The notes under the pieces were generated by a model. It did no database searches, was not told the origin of the DNA, and was given only the letters and a program-made list of their open reading frames with translations. A program made the position numbers and the translations under genes. This document shows, piece after piece, positions 40,601 to 48,436 of a stretch of 64,000 nucleotides of DNA (its first letter is position 1; the number at the start of each line of letters is the position of its first letter). This DNA comes from Streptococcus sp. oral taxon 056 str. F0418. GTDB lineage: Bacteria; Bacillota; Bacilli; Lactobacillales; Streptococcaceae. The stretch spans positions 1,508,001 through 1,572,000 of the forward strand of contig NZ_AFQU01000001.1 of assembly GCF_000220065.1 (NCBI RefSeq), read 5' to 3'.

Positions 40601-41207
40601 CAATCAGGCAGTCCGACAAGTTGCACGGATTGGAGTAGAATCTGCGGTTGAGACTGCGATTGACACAGGGATTGATCTGGCTACAGGAAATAAGATTACT
40701 GGTCAAACAGTCGCCATGAACTTTGCCTTTAACACCTTTACCAATGGAGTAGGTAGTGTGTCTTCTAAGAAGGCTCCTAAGGCTGAGGTAGGGACGACGA
40801 AGCCTGCAGGTGGACGTCTACCAATGACAGTAGATAATCTCCAAATGTTTGCGGAGAAGTCTAAGGCTAAGTCTTCTGAGATTGTTCAAGGAAATAGAAG
40901 CTGGGCTACAGGTACACGACCACCTAACTTATCACCAGAAGGGGCTGGAAGAAAAGGTGCTTTTAATGAGGCAAAAAGACATAGTGGGATTCCCACTAGT
41001 CAAAGTCCTGACAGGGTAGAACCGAATTTTGATAGAAGAGGTCGTAGACAGCCGGGTAGAACTTATGAATTTGATCAAATTCAAAATGGTAGAAAGAATA
41101 CTATAACTATCAGAGATGATGCTGGAGGACATATTTATCTGGATGACCCGTCTCAGAACAGAGGACCTCACTTTAATGATATGGAAGGGAATCACTATGA
41201 TTATTAG
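31674..41207 (+). CDS. giant secreted RHS/YD-repeat polymorphic toxin (WapA-like)
   Basis: 3177 residues. Domains in order: Sec signal peptide (about 1-29, cut near IYA/EE); Ser/Thr/Lys-rich segment; DNRLRE-type carbohydrate-binding-like domain (about 335-495); LysM-like segment (about 650-700, YKVTQFDTLPKIAAYYGVP); RHS entry domain (about 720-800, NLNTGNFYLDRTDVSI); several dozen YD repeats (about 850-2440); the RHS core end motif NPVNYTDPSGHF near 2705; an amphipathic 11-residue repeat linker (about 2710-2790); a Gly/Ala-rich hydrophobic segment (about 2885-2945); an LPMTVDNLQMFA pre-toxin motif (about 3049); and a toxin tip (about 3090-3177). The tip has GAFNEAKRHSGIP, TIRDDAGGHIY and GPHFND, suggesting a nuclease. 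RBS AAAGGAG precedes ATG 31674. The shell should enclose the toxin, as in contact-dependent WapA systems. An immunity gene overlaps its stop. Confidence 0.93.
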   Translation: MMKKLRKTIQWLLLLSLFVSNTPLIYAEEIIHAIKQGQAEDAYKKAVTEASSQTVGSENANTEGSTSADASKPAKDSGDALQQPKVVNEESKAEAELKKQYGEPVAVSGQEQLFRVDETHFVTHIGSDIKTYIDQEGAEVPVDLSLYSYHANGKHYYLPKESPVGVVLPSEVKEGTPIDITHKDDKISLYPLDKTYDQATVEKNAILYNNVDGKTDVQYTVQSNGVKEEIILAEWSGKNTFTYGLDASKYDVTLKDNQILVREKGKTKILFVLTAPMMVDSAGATSTALTLGLKKGDGRHEVTVTASKEWLSASDRKYPVRIDPTVTVPREKILDVVTSSVHGQYQGYAYGYVGYMTAEMMGMTGVLGVRDIGRARMYFKINYDFQKNIPKEARIDSASLNIYEYTAPESQSTQFAAYRLKQDFDINALTWDTSVGLNMEIAGKNATSGKKIGMHNFDIRETVNAWVQGLEPNYGLVVAATDEGSDGGAFYTTEATADNAGQIGFTPDKAPSLTINWFVPNPVDISYPIGNTTINLRTMVKTDKKGKLQFQGVFADGLTTPGAQVDYNLSDTAKDYKGQSSASFSHKYPDSSPFDAAFEKGTTKYKDKLSNWQTQVPFTEPELNKLYTIDVESKKDGQTSGKKSSDTFLIYKVTQFDTLPKIAAYYGVPLNQIAFDNRIQDMMVVKNNTLFIRNPRKNADKPYNPPALTSNTKAEIDRLLMGRGLHCEFGFEPINLNTGNFYLDRTDVSITDVDGKFEITRAYNSKAAGINSLFGRGWSFAFNEQLSSDEDQNLYYTRTDGSILKFTKDSDGYRAPSGYDLTLEVKTVETKKGDFGGGEKEDYDIKEYRIVDHNHQKKIFNYHGLLTSQTDEKGNKTSFDYNENYQLTKITSPTGLVYSLTYNSDGYIGAIQIPNGSTLTYEYDANGHLITYTDATGVPTRYEYDDKGRMTAWYDGNGTKVIQNEYDEENRVIKQTDGAGAVSTLSYSEGQTITTDGNGNQTIYTYDEQYRTTGIRYADGTSVSKTYDDNNRLSSVTNEAGQTTRYTYDSNGNNLTETRFDGAVKTSSYDEKNHLLSLTDFSGASTAHSYDAKGNLIQTTLPDGSKITYTVDQQGRILSTTDAAGHTVSFTYEGANLVKITNPLGGVSTFTYNAHNQVTSITNPLGGTKTFTYDAEGRKLSEKDADGVGTSHTFDKAGQVTAVTEGNGNTTTFTYDGFGRKIGASNGEGGTYSYTYDGVGNQLSVTDAAGRTTSYTYDSKGRFLTETNASRQTTTVTRDALGRIVNRTNEAGNSSSLTYDDRNDAVKTITDALGQVTQNTYDASGKLTSVSYPIGTKAETTYDIMGRVLSYTDEAGQTVSYTYDSVGNKLSETKGQKTTSYTYDAAGNVTGVTYPDGSSVSYVLDAMGNILSMTDALGNKTTYEYSKAGRLIATTNALGHRTSMTYDANGNQNSLTDAAGYTASTTYTGQNQVSSITDGLGNKTTMTYNQMEQLTELTDALDGKTQYTYNDLGYPIQVTDANGNVTKMTYTTTAQLEEVTLPDGTTVRQEYDALDRLIKQTHSSGLVTEYSYDAANRVVNKKDNQDLNESYTYDQAGNRLTLTNSLGEVTQYSYNSDNQLTKVVYADKTSETFTYDVMGNVASSTDQEGKTKTYHYDQNGNLLKTVDHLKRETKYSYDALNRVVTESDADGNTSTYEYDVLGNLSKMTDANGHSSSYGYDANKKLVLYTDPNGQATAFKYDPLGRIIETVAPTGSTQSFTYDALGNRLSETSGEGHTTTYSYDSMNRVSSQKRPTGGVTQYAYDATGSLAKETDANGHSTNYVNDLYGRVTKRTLPNEAAYTYAYDALGRLTKQTGPQGLSKTYSYDVSGNLVKETDQSDRSNRYSYDKAGRLLTAKNALDLETKYSYDEAGNLAKVTKPSGATTTFDYTTLDQLKTIKTPTGRTVESSYDPVGQVTKRTINGKRETTYTYDPNGNLLEETNPLGQVTKRTYDSLNRLTSESDAAGQWTKYSYDHDNHLTKITDEAGGVASMTYDANGNLTSVTSGTKRVKTYTYDLKDQLLTATQGSGEKASTSSYTYDSVGNVTSVTNGNGKVTSYSYDQLSNLVERMTSLGDKETYTYNINNQLEKVTKSDGKTISYDYNKLDQLLKVDYSEKQEGQVLYTYDADGRRVSMSDLTGTSQVATNEEGEITGVRQGDGSLIQYEYDAYGNISKMIYPDGSKVSYTYDELDRLTSVTDVKGQKTSYSYNQAGDLTEVDRGDGSKSFLTYDKAHRLTELRHVDKQDKLISSYGYAYDDGGYIAKETIKQDGETLVHTYTYDTLGQVENMTVSDGAGKELSKLSYTYDLAGNKLTSTETVDGKESQTRFTYDDHNRLTKLEGPDGTITYTYDKNGNRIASEKNSEKLNYIYDTENRLLAIKDKKGLLMAALYDGDGNRVFTASRKEGKNTYQLFQRKKSRKSPYTASNGDQHSLFWYGFTQNVLQALSALPQTVGSIWHSIFDDVSTAYHQKVAKDRATKEGIVVNPPKLGNLPGRGDVTYASQVQDVLIPYTTREDTYNYYEERNYVNDVNREHTEVLETYDHDGKARETYSYGKGRASYLNNQTGDSYNYLTNQSGSVTGLTKNGQAVASSRYHLYGARKTSTDRTGQPFAYNGEARDDTELDYLRARYYDSQGGTFLTEDSYPGEATDPLSQNRYSYVQNNPVNYTDPSGHFWNSLKKGWNYVKKTASNAWNSVKRVASNTWNTVKRVASNTWNSVKSFASKAWNATTSAFNYATNWVGTQFNRASNWVGRQWNKVQTAYHTASDYVQTQYQRVAAQIEAKRQQVVRSAYALATGSNSSPTIREGMNLLRNWGTALQNTLKHICTTAERIKNQVVDFVKHVDWKKVAVTVGAIGVGMALTVATGGLGAPVAMAIGGAASGAIVSGYDAYRSGQRGWDLVGSIAKGAGTGAISGFIGGQFMGVGTNLATNVTQNIGNQAVRQVARIGVESAVETAIDTGIDLATGNKITGQTVAMNFAFNTFTNGVGSVSSKKAPKAEVGTTKPAGGRLPMTVDNLQMFAEKSKAKSSEIVQGNRSWATGTRPPNLSPEGAGRKGAFNEAKRHSGIPTSQSPDRVEPNFDRRGRRQPGRTYEFDQIQNGRKNTITIRDDAGGHIYLDDPSQNRGPHFNDMEGNHYDY

Positions 41208-41823
41208 GAAAGAAATTGATGTAAAAACTTTACCTTTTGATTTGATGATAAATCAAAGGATAAATGCTATACGTTGGGAGATTGTTGGTGACTATAGAAG
41301 AAGGGAGGAGTATTTACAGTATTTGATTTCGGAATTATATGACTATTCAACTAAAAATAATTTTAATCTATACTTAGTATTAGGGGATGATTGCTTTAAT
41401 GATAATAGTAGGATAATCCAATATTATAAACTTTGGAAATTGCTAAAAAAGCAACACCTAGAGGTTAGGAATGCAATTTATTCTGATGAGATTATGATCA
41501 CGAAGAATAATAAAGTAAAATTTTTTGGTGGAATTCAAATATTAGATAGAGAATCTGTTCCAGACATTGTTTCAATCTTGATAGCAAAACTAACAGCTCA
41601 TTTATTATTGTTGCCAGAGAAACTTAAGGTTACAACTTTTTTACAGTCAGGTTTTTCAAAGACAATAGCTGAAAATAGCGAGTATATTGAGAATGTGGTC
41701 AGTAGTGGTGGAATAGTGTTATTCCGTGAAGGATACTTTGACGATAGGAACACAGGTTTTATAGGATTTGGAAGATCGACCTTAATTACTAAAGATTTAT
41801 TCGGAAAATCTGAAATAGATTAA
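41197..41823 (+). CDS. cognate immunity protein for the RHS toxin tip (predicted)
   Basis: 208 residues, soluble, with no family that I recognise. ATG 41197 lies 11 bases before the RHS stop with GGAAGGGA upstream, so it is translated with the toxin, the classic arrangement for toxin-immunity pairs. It is AT-rich compared with the RHS core. Function is inferred from position only. The frame extends to 41116, but that part is a shadow of the toxin. Confidence 0.7.
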   Translation: MIIRKEIDVKTLPFDLMINQRINAIRWEIVGDYRRREEYLQYLISELYDYSTKNNFNLYLVLGDDCFNDNSRIIQYYKLWKLLKKQHLEVRNAIYSDEIMITKNNKVKFFGGIQILDRESVPDIVSILIAKLTAHLLLLPEKLKVTTFLQSGFSKTIAENSEYIENVVSSGGIVLFREGYFDDRNTGFIGFGRSTLITKDLFGKSEID

Positions 41824-41870
41824 ATATCATTTCATTGAATATGGATATTATCGACTATTAATTAACATTA

Positions 41871-41905
41871 AAAAATCTCTTGAAGAATTTCTTCAGGGGA
41901 TTTTA
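41871..41905 (+). terminator. hairpin terminator at the first silent-cassette junction
   Basis: AAAATCTCTTGAAG pairs with CTTCAGGGGATTTT (G-U tolerant), followed by ACTT. Almost the same hairpin and the following about 80 bases recur at 44332, marking the left edge of each silent cassette. Confidence 0.7.
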
Positions 41906-41955
41906 CTTATGGCTCACTATAAAGTTTACTTCTAGCTGACTATATTGATACCAAC

Positions 41956-43718
41956 ATCGCTTCTGAGAAGAACTCAGAAAAGCCAGCTACCTCAACAAGC
42001 AAACAGGTGACAGCTACAACTACTTGACCAATCAGTCAGGCTCTGTGACAGGCTTGACCAAGGATGGACAAGCCGTCGCATCTAGTCGCTATCATCTCTA
42101 TGGTGCAAGAAAGACAAGCACAGATAGGACAGGTCAGCCCTTTGCCTATAACGGTGAAGCTCGTGATGATACCGAACTTGACTATTTACGAGCAAGGTAT
42201 TATGATAATCAGGGAGGTACTTTCCTAACAGAGGATAGCTACCCAGGTGAGGCGACAGATCCTCTCAGTCAGAACCGTTATAGCTATGTGCAGAATAATC
42301 CCGTCAACTATACCGACCCGAGTGGGCATTTCTGGAACAGTCTCAAAAAAGGCTGGAACTATGTTAAAAAGACGGCCTCTAATGCTTGGAATAGTGTTAA
42401 ACGAGTCGCATCCAATACCTGGAATACAGTGAAAAGAGTGGCCTCAAACACTTGGAATAGTGTGAAGAGTTTCGCCTCCAAGGCTTGGAATGCGACCACG
42501 AGTGCTTTCAACCACGCGGCCAACTGGGTCGGCACCCAATTCAACCGTGCGGTTAATTGGGGTAGTAGGCAGTGGAGTAAGGTTCAAACGGCTTACCATA
42601 GTGCCAGTGACTATGTACAAACCCAATACCAACGAGTAGCGGCACAGATAGAAGCTAAGCGCCAACAAGTGGTTCGGTCTGCCTATGCTTTGGCAACAGG
42701 CTCGAGCTCTTCTCCGACCATCCGAGAAGGCATGAATCTCCTCCGTAACTGGGGCACAGCCTTGCAAAATACCTTGAAACATATCTGTAATCCAAAAACG
42801 ACTAGTGCCTCCGATAAGGAAGAAACTAAAGTCCCATCTATCGCAGATTTTAGAAAGTATGAAGATGCGGCAAAACATGGACTAACTGTTTCTGAAAAAG
42901 CTAGTATTGATTCAAGTTCTCTTAGTGACCTGAAAAATAAATATGGCAATGTTCTAGGCAATTATAGTACCTATCAAGGTACAGGTTACTTTAATCCGCT
43001 TGGTTCAGCTAAAAATAGATATATTATTTCTCGCTATAAAGAATTAAAGGCGATTGAAGATGCCAAGGTAGCTCAAAAAGTAGCTGAGATGAATAAGTAT
43101 CACTATACTAACCTATACAAGCATATCGCTGAGACAGAAAATCGGATAGACGGGACACCAGCGAGTGATTTAGAGAAAGCTATCGCTCCATATGTGCCGT
43201 GGATTGCGCCGATTCAAGATGTTGCGGTTGCGGTTGCCGGTAGACAGATCACTAAGTACAATTCTAGTGTTCCGACTGGTAATGGTATGAAGTGGGGAGC
43301 GGTGAAAGCCACGAAGGCAGTGGATAAGGCGTCAGGTGCTTCGAAAACTGCAAAGGCGGTAGATAAAACATTAGATGTTGCTCGTGTGACGGATAAAATA
43401 TATGATGTTAAAGATGCTAATAAAGTAATGAAGAGTATTGATGAGCTTTCTCCTAAGGAATTGCAAAATATGACTCTTGATGAAATCAAAAGTACTATAC
43501 CTGATAATAGCGGATGGGCTGTTTATGAGCATAATGGTTTTGTACATATTAAGAAAAATGGTGTAGACAGGATAAAATTGGATCCTCCAGATAAGGTTAC
43601 AACCTACCCTCATATGCATATATATGATGAAAATAAAAATTTATTAAACATTGACGGAGAAATTGTTGGTAGAAAAAATCCAGCTGGTCATATACCGTGG
43701 AACAATGGAGGTAGTTAA
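41956..43718 (+). pseudogene. silent RHS cassette B: start-less RHS core end, linker and alternative toxin tip
   Basis: It starts with a 27-base piece of the RHS core (ATCGCTTCTGAGAAGAAC...), then jumps out of frame at 41982 to the sequence corresponding to 39460 of the main gene, skipping about 575 bases relative to cassette C. From about 42000 it matches the core end, 11-mer linker and LKHIC boundary of the main RHS gene, then has a different tip. The tip has a pre-toxin segment (about 42790-43400) and a final domain with KLDPPDKVTTYPHMHIYD and AGHIPW, which resembles polymorphic toxin type 24. It has no promoter, start codon or signal peptide, so it should be unexpressed unless recombined into the main gene. 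Confidence 0.85.
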
Positions 43719-44140
43719 TGAATATTTTAAAAATTCAAGAACAGATTGATAGTACAAATTACTGTGATGCCTATGCGTTAGACTTTAGAGCTTCATTTTT
43801 CGGGGATGAATGTAAACTCTATATCGAGATTGAAAATGGCAAATCGGATCAGTATTGCTGGGAGATAGTTTTCTACCGTTGTTTTAAGGTTGACTATGAG
43901 ACGGATGCTGGTTGGACGTGTTGGGAAAGTGAGGCTGGCACAAGAAATTTCAATATGAAAGATATTCCTTTTGAAAATCTCATGTCTCATACTGTACATG
44001 ACATTAGACTTATCAAAGAGAAAAATAATATGATACAAGCTATAATTACTTTATCAAGTATGTTAATTGACATTGTATGCCAAGATATTCAAGTCTCTAA
44101 GGTTTTAGTGAGTGACCAGAACTTTTTTTGGAATTATTAG
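43718..44140 (+). CDS. immunity protein paired with tip B (predicted)
   Basis: 140 residues, acidic and Trp/Cys-containing (WEIVFYRCFKV, DAGWTCWESEAG), with no family that I recognise. Its ATG overlaps the stop of toxin tip B as TAATG. Function as immunity is inferred from this coupling. If transcribed alone it would give protection against siblings carrying tip B. Confidence 0.65.
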   Translation: MNILKIQEQIDSTNYCDAYALDFRASFFGDECKLYIEIENGKSDQYCWEIVFYRCFKVDYETDAGWTCWESEAGTRNFNMKDIPFENLMSHTVHDIRLIKEKNNMIQAIITLSSMLIDIVCQDIQVSKVLVSDQNFFWNY

Positions 44141-44331
44141 ACGAGATAGTGCATTATTAAGAGACAGGTATAATTTATAGATTAATATAAAAAATTTTTT
44201 ATAGTGATTTAGTTTACAAAGTTTTTCCAAATTAGTTTAGCATTATGTAAATGGGTAAGGTGGTAATATACAGTTAAAACTAAGAACAAACTGTTTGTTA
44301 GTGAAGAACTTTTCTCATAATTAGATTTGTT

Positions 44332-44365
44332 AAAATCTCTTGAAGAATTTCTTCAGGAGATTTTA
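44332..44365 (+). terminator. hairpin terminator at the second silent-cassette junction
   Basis: AAAATCTCTTGAAG / CTTCAGGAGATTTT, near-identical to the hairpin at 41871. The preceding 44141-44331 is AT-rich with no gene seen. Confidence 0.7.
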
Positions 44366-44415
44366 CTTATGGTGCATTATAAAGTTTACTTCTAGTTGAC
44401 TATATTGATACCAAC

Positions 44416-46662
44416 ATCGCTTCTGAGAAGAACTCAGAAAAGCTAAACTACATCTACGACACAGAAAATCGCTTGCTTGCGATCAAGGACAAGAAAGGCC
44501 TTCTCATGGCTGCGCTCTATGATGGGGATGGTAACCGTGTCTTCACTGCTAGTCGCAAGGAAGGCAAGAACACCTATCAGCTCTTCCAACGCAAGAAAAG
44601 TCGTAAGTCGCCCTATACAGCCTCAAACGGGGAAAAACACTCCCTCTTCTGGTATGGCTTCACTCAGAATGTCCTCCAAGCCCTGTCTGCTCTACCACAG
44701 ACAGTAGGAAGCATCTGGCATAGCATCTTTGACGATGTGTCGACAGCCTACCACCAGAAAGTGGCTAAGGACCGAGCAACCAAGGAGGGAATCGTCATCA
44801 ACCCACCAAAACTTGGCAATTTACCTGGACGGGGAGACGTGACCTATGCCAGTCAGGTTCAGGATGTCCTGATCCCTTATACCACACGAGAGGACACCTA
44901 CAACTACTACGAAGAACGCAACTATGTCAACGATGTCAATCGCGAACATACAGAAGTCCTTGAAACTTATGACCATGATGGCAAGGCTCGTGAAACTTAT
45001 AGCTATGGCAAGGGACGAACCAGCTACCTCAACAAGCAAACAGGTGACAGCTACAACTACTTGACCAATCAGTCAGGCTCTGTGACAGGCTTAACCAAGG
45101 ATGGACAAGCCGTCGCATCCAGTCGCTATAACCTCTATGGTGCACGAAAGACAAGCACAGACACGACAGGTCAACCCTTTGCCTATAACGGTGAAGCTCG
45201 TGATGATACTGAACTTGACTATTTACGCGCAAGGTATTATGATAGTCAGGGAGGGACTTTCCTAACCGAGGATAGCTACCCAGGTGAGGCGACAGATCCT
45301 CTCAGTCAGAACCGCTATAGCTATGTGCAGAATAATCCCGTCAACTATACCGACCCGAGTGGGCATTTCTGGAACAGTCTCAAAAAAGGCTGGAACTATG
45401 TTAAGAAGACAGCTTCTAATGTTTGGAATAGTGTTAAAAGAATCGCCTCTAATACCTGGAATACAGTGAAAAGAGTGGCCTCAAACACTTGGAATAGTGT
45501 GAAGAGTTTCGCCTCCAAGGCTTGGAATGCGACCACGAGTGCCTTCAACCATGCGGCCAACTGGGTCGGCACCCAATTCAACCGTGCGGTTAATTGGGGT
45601 AGTAGGCAGTGGAGTAAGGTTCAAACGGCCTACCATAGTGCCAGTGACTATGTACAAACCCAATACCAACGAGTAGCGGCGCAGATAGAAGCCAAACGCC
45701 AACAAGTGGTTCGGTCTGCCTATGCCCTGGCAACAGGCTTGAGCTCTTCCCCAACCATCCGAGAAGGTCTCAATCTGTATCGTAACTGGAATACGGCTTT
45801 ACAGAATACATTGAAGCATGTATGTAATCCAAAAACGACTAGTGCCTCCGATAAGGGAGAAACTAAAGTCCCATCTGTCGCAGATTTTAGAAAGTATGAA
45901 GATGCGGCAAAACATGGACTCAGACTAGATCAGAAAGAGCGAATTGATAGGATGACATTGGAGGAGTATCTAAAAGCACCCCCAATGACTCCTGAGGAAA
46001 ATGCCTATGCAGCTAATGTAAAATTTGCAAAGTTTAACCAAGAAAATAAAGCTAAACTTCCAACTTTAGCTGCTGAATTAATAGGTTGGAATAATGGAAA
46101 ACGTTTAGTTACAGGGAAAGATCCTCTAACGGGCGAAGACGCAAATCGTTGGGTAGCAGGTGCAGAGCTAGCTGTTGATATTGCAAGTAATTTCTATCCT
46201 ATAGCTAAGGCTAGCAAATTAAGGAAACTTGAAAAAACACTCGATGCAGTAGACGCAGTCAATGATGCATCAAAAGCTACAAAGGCAGTGGATAAAGCTA
46301 ATGATGCTTCAAAAGCTACAAAGGTAGCTGATAAAGCATCAGATATAGTAAAAATAGTTGATGTAGATAGAATTAGTGATACTGCTAATATAATTAGAAA
46401 CAGCGGAGGAGAAACTATAGCAGGCCATGCTTTACAAAAGCACGCTGGCAGAAATCCGCAGATTTGGGGCGCAGTAAAAGGAAATTCAGAGTCAATAAAT
46501 AGACAAGCCATGGAACATATAAATGATATAATTAAATCACCAGGGGACTTTATGACTCATACAACTGATAGAGGTATTAGTTTTCTTGAGAAAAAATTAC
46601 CTGATGGACGGGGGATGAGATTAAATATGGATGGTTCTTTCAAGGGATTTATTGATAAATAG
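44416..46662 (+). pseudogene. silent RHS cassette C: start-less RHS core end, linker and third toxin tip
   Basis: It begins at the same core position as cassette B (ATCGCTTCTGAG) and stays in frame through the equivalent of 38866-40265 of the main gene: core end, 11-mer linker and LKHVC boundary. The tip then has NPKTTSASDKGETKVP shared with cassette B, a helical pre-toxin region with repeated DASKATKAVDKA, and a C-terminal domain with GHALQKHAGR, GRGMRLNMDGSFKGFI. The His-rich motif and terminal GRGMRL suggest a small RNase (BECR-like) fold, by analogy only. An in-frame TAA lies just upstream and there is no start signal, so it is a donor cassette, not a gene. Confidence 0.85.
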
Positions 46663-46672
46663 GAATGAAATT

Positions 46673-47059
46673 ATGGTAAACATTGAATTGAGAATAGCGG
46701 TAGTAGATTTAGCTATTATAGATAGATTATTGAAATTGTTAGATATTAGTCAGCAGATAATTAATTCTCATTTTTATTATAAAAAACAGGATATAAACTA
46801 TTCAAATGATATAAAATGGGGGCAGTATTTTTCTAGTCCATCTACAGGATATTTGCATGTAGGACAAATATTTTTAGGAAAGTTTTTTAAGGATGCTATG
46901 ATTATTATTTCAGGCAATGAAAATATAGTCGATTTTATTATTGAGTTCCAAGTTGAATATATGACAGATGAGGATATAAATAATATAAAAAAATTTATCC
47001 TAAAATCTAATCTAGATATTTCAGATAAAGATATTGAAGTTATCTGTGAAGAGTATTAA
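46673..47059 (+). CDS. immunity protein paired with tip C (predicted)
   Basis: 128 residues, soluble, AT-rich, with no family that I recognise (starts MVNIELRIAVVD). It starts 10 bases after the stop of tip C; the frame's extension to 46631 is a shadow of the toxin. Role inferred from position. Confidence 0.6.
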   Translation: MVNIELRIAVVDLAIIDRLLKLLDISQQIINSHFYYKKQDINYSNDIKWGQYFSSPSTGYLHVGQIFLGKFFKDAMIIISGNENIVDFIIEFQVEYMTDEDINNIKKFILKSNLDISDKDIEVICEEY

Positions 47060-47076
47060 GTTTTTATCAGTTATTA

Positions 47077-47419
47077 AAAGTTAACTAAAACAATAGATTG
47101 GATACCTACTTTCTTATGGTTGAAAGCAGATAAATATGCTTTTGTATTTAACAATTATAATTTTTTCTTAGCGGATGATCTTGTTTCGAAGGGGCTATTT
47201 TTAGAAATTCTGAAAGAAGAAGTGTTGCCCTGGTGGGAAAATGATGCTAAAAAATATGTAGTAGGAGGAGTTGCTAAAGCGCTTGAAGACTTCAATTCAT
47301 TAAATTTAGAAAATGTAACGGAAATTAATACTTCATTTGGTAAAGGGTATAGGGGTGCTTTAGATGATGGAACAAAGGTTGTTGTTAGACCAACTAACAA
47401 AGAGGGAATTCAACATTAG
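47077..47419 (+). pseudogene. fragment of a further polymorphic toxin tip
   Basis: An open frame without ATG (TTG at 47120 possible) encodes about 113 residues ending KGYRGALDDGTKVVVRPTNKEG. The GxLxDGTxVxVRP pattern is common in tips of phage-like and RHS toxins. No RHS core or linker precedes it, so it is the remains of a displaced tip. The next gene would then be its immunity gene. Confidence 0.55.
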
Positions 47420-47479
47420 AGTTTCAGTTTAAAGCTCCTTATAAATTTAGATACTAATAATATTAGTAAGAGGTATAAC

Positions 47480-47974
47480 ATGTCTGATATATTAAAACGA
47501 ATAGGTTCGGCTACCCGCTCTTTTATTTCTGACAAATCAAGAAGTGAAAAGTACGTAAAAAATGAGAAATGCATAAAATGGGGAAATTTTTTTGAGGATA
47601 GATATGAGTCCGAAGCAGAATTCAGTGAAAATACCGATTATGAACTAGCTACTATTTTTTTAAAAGGGAGTAAGCATTCGTTAAATTTAAAATTTCCTTT
47701 TAGCCATTGTTATCAAATAATGGACAGAAGAATCTTTTCAATATTTTGTCAAACTTCTCATTTAAATAAATTAGATAAAGACTATCCTATTTATCGAATA
47801 GAAAATAGTTCTTTAATTGAATATATTATTCATAGTTCAGGAGGCTTATTAGAAAAAAATGAATTGGAACACTACCGAGTTGTTTCTAGTAATTTGATTT
47901 TTGACATAATTTTGTGTCAAGGGGAAGAGATTCAAGTTAATATAGATGAGGTGGAAGATAGTGAATTGGGTTAA
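47480..47974 (+). CDS. orphan immunity-type protein 1 (predicted)
   Basis: 164 residues, soluble, AT-rich, no recognised family (IKWGNFFEDRYESEAEF; SHCYQIMDRRIFSIFC). AGAGGT lies 7 bases before ATG 47480. It sits between a toxin-tip fragment and another small gene in the cassette graveyard; immunity function is inferred from that context only. Confidence 0.55.
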   Translation: MSDILKRIGSATRSFISDKSRSEKYVKNEKCIKWGNFFEDRYESEAEFSENTDYELATIFLKGSKHSLNLKFPFSHCYQIMDRRIFSIFCQTSHLNKLDKDYPIYRIENSSLIEYIIHSSGGLLEKNELEHYRVVSSNLIFDIILCQGEEIQVNIDEVEDSELG

Positions 47975-48341
47975 CATCGGAAATAAGATTGAAAGTGATT
48001 GGTATGAATTACGTTGTAAATTAGACAAAGGAACTCACTTAAAGATTTATCTAGATGGATTAAAGAATCAGGATAATCATTTTTATATTGATTTTGGTAA
48101 TGTACTCTTTTGTAAAGCTATTGATGAAAGTTGGGATTTAAATCCTAGTGAGATTTTAGATGATAACAATATGAAATCTATTGCTAAAGGAGTTCTTGTT
48201 GAACTTACTCATAGTCAGTTAAGTGATAAATTACAACAAATATATTTCAAATCTTTTCATCATTATCAAGTAATTGGTATTAATTTTGGGATAGATGTAA
48301 TTTCTGAGAAGTTTCCTGTTGTTTTCAAGTTGGAAGAGTGA
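47946..48341 (+). CDS. orphan immunity-type protein 2 (predicted)
   Basis: About 131 residues, soluble, no recognised family (LRCKLDKGTHLKIYLDG). ATG 47946 overlaps the previous gene by 29 bases; GTG 47961 with GAGGTGGA five bases upstream is an equally good start. Role inferred from context. Confidence 0.5.
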   Translation: MRWKIVNWVNIGNKIESDWYELRCKLDKGTHLKIYLDGLKNQDNHFYIDFGNVLFCKAIDESWDLNPSEILDDNNMKSIAKGVLVELTHSQLSDKLQQIYFKSFHHYQVIGINFGIDVISEKFPVVFKLEE

Positions 48342-48349
48342 TTGTTAAT

Positions 48350-48436
48350 TAATATCAGAGTTTTTAGAATGGTATAGAGATCTATTTAATTATAGACCAG
48401 AATCACCTAGTACAAATAGAGGTCATAAATATGAAT
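48350..48436 (+). pseudogene. last about 28 codons of a lost toxin tip
   Basis: An open frame ends EWYRDLFNYRPESPSTNRGHKYE and stop at 48436. NRGHxYE is a typical toxin C-terminal ending, and the stop overlaps the ATG of the next, immunity-like gene (48431), as the intact pairs here do. Everything upstream of it has been lost. Confidence 0.45.

Noticed and set aside
40815-40835. LPMTV in the RHS protein as a possible sortase sorting motif
   Set aside because: It sits about 130 residues before the C-terminus without a following membrane span and charged tail, and matches the LPMxxLQxFA pre-toxin motif common in polymorphic toxins.
44473-46662. Cassette C as an independently expressed gene from TTG 44473
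   Set aside because: No promoter, RBS or signal peptide; a terminator hairpin and in-frame stop lie just upstream, and the sequence is a copy of the middle of the main RHS gene.
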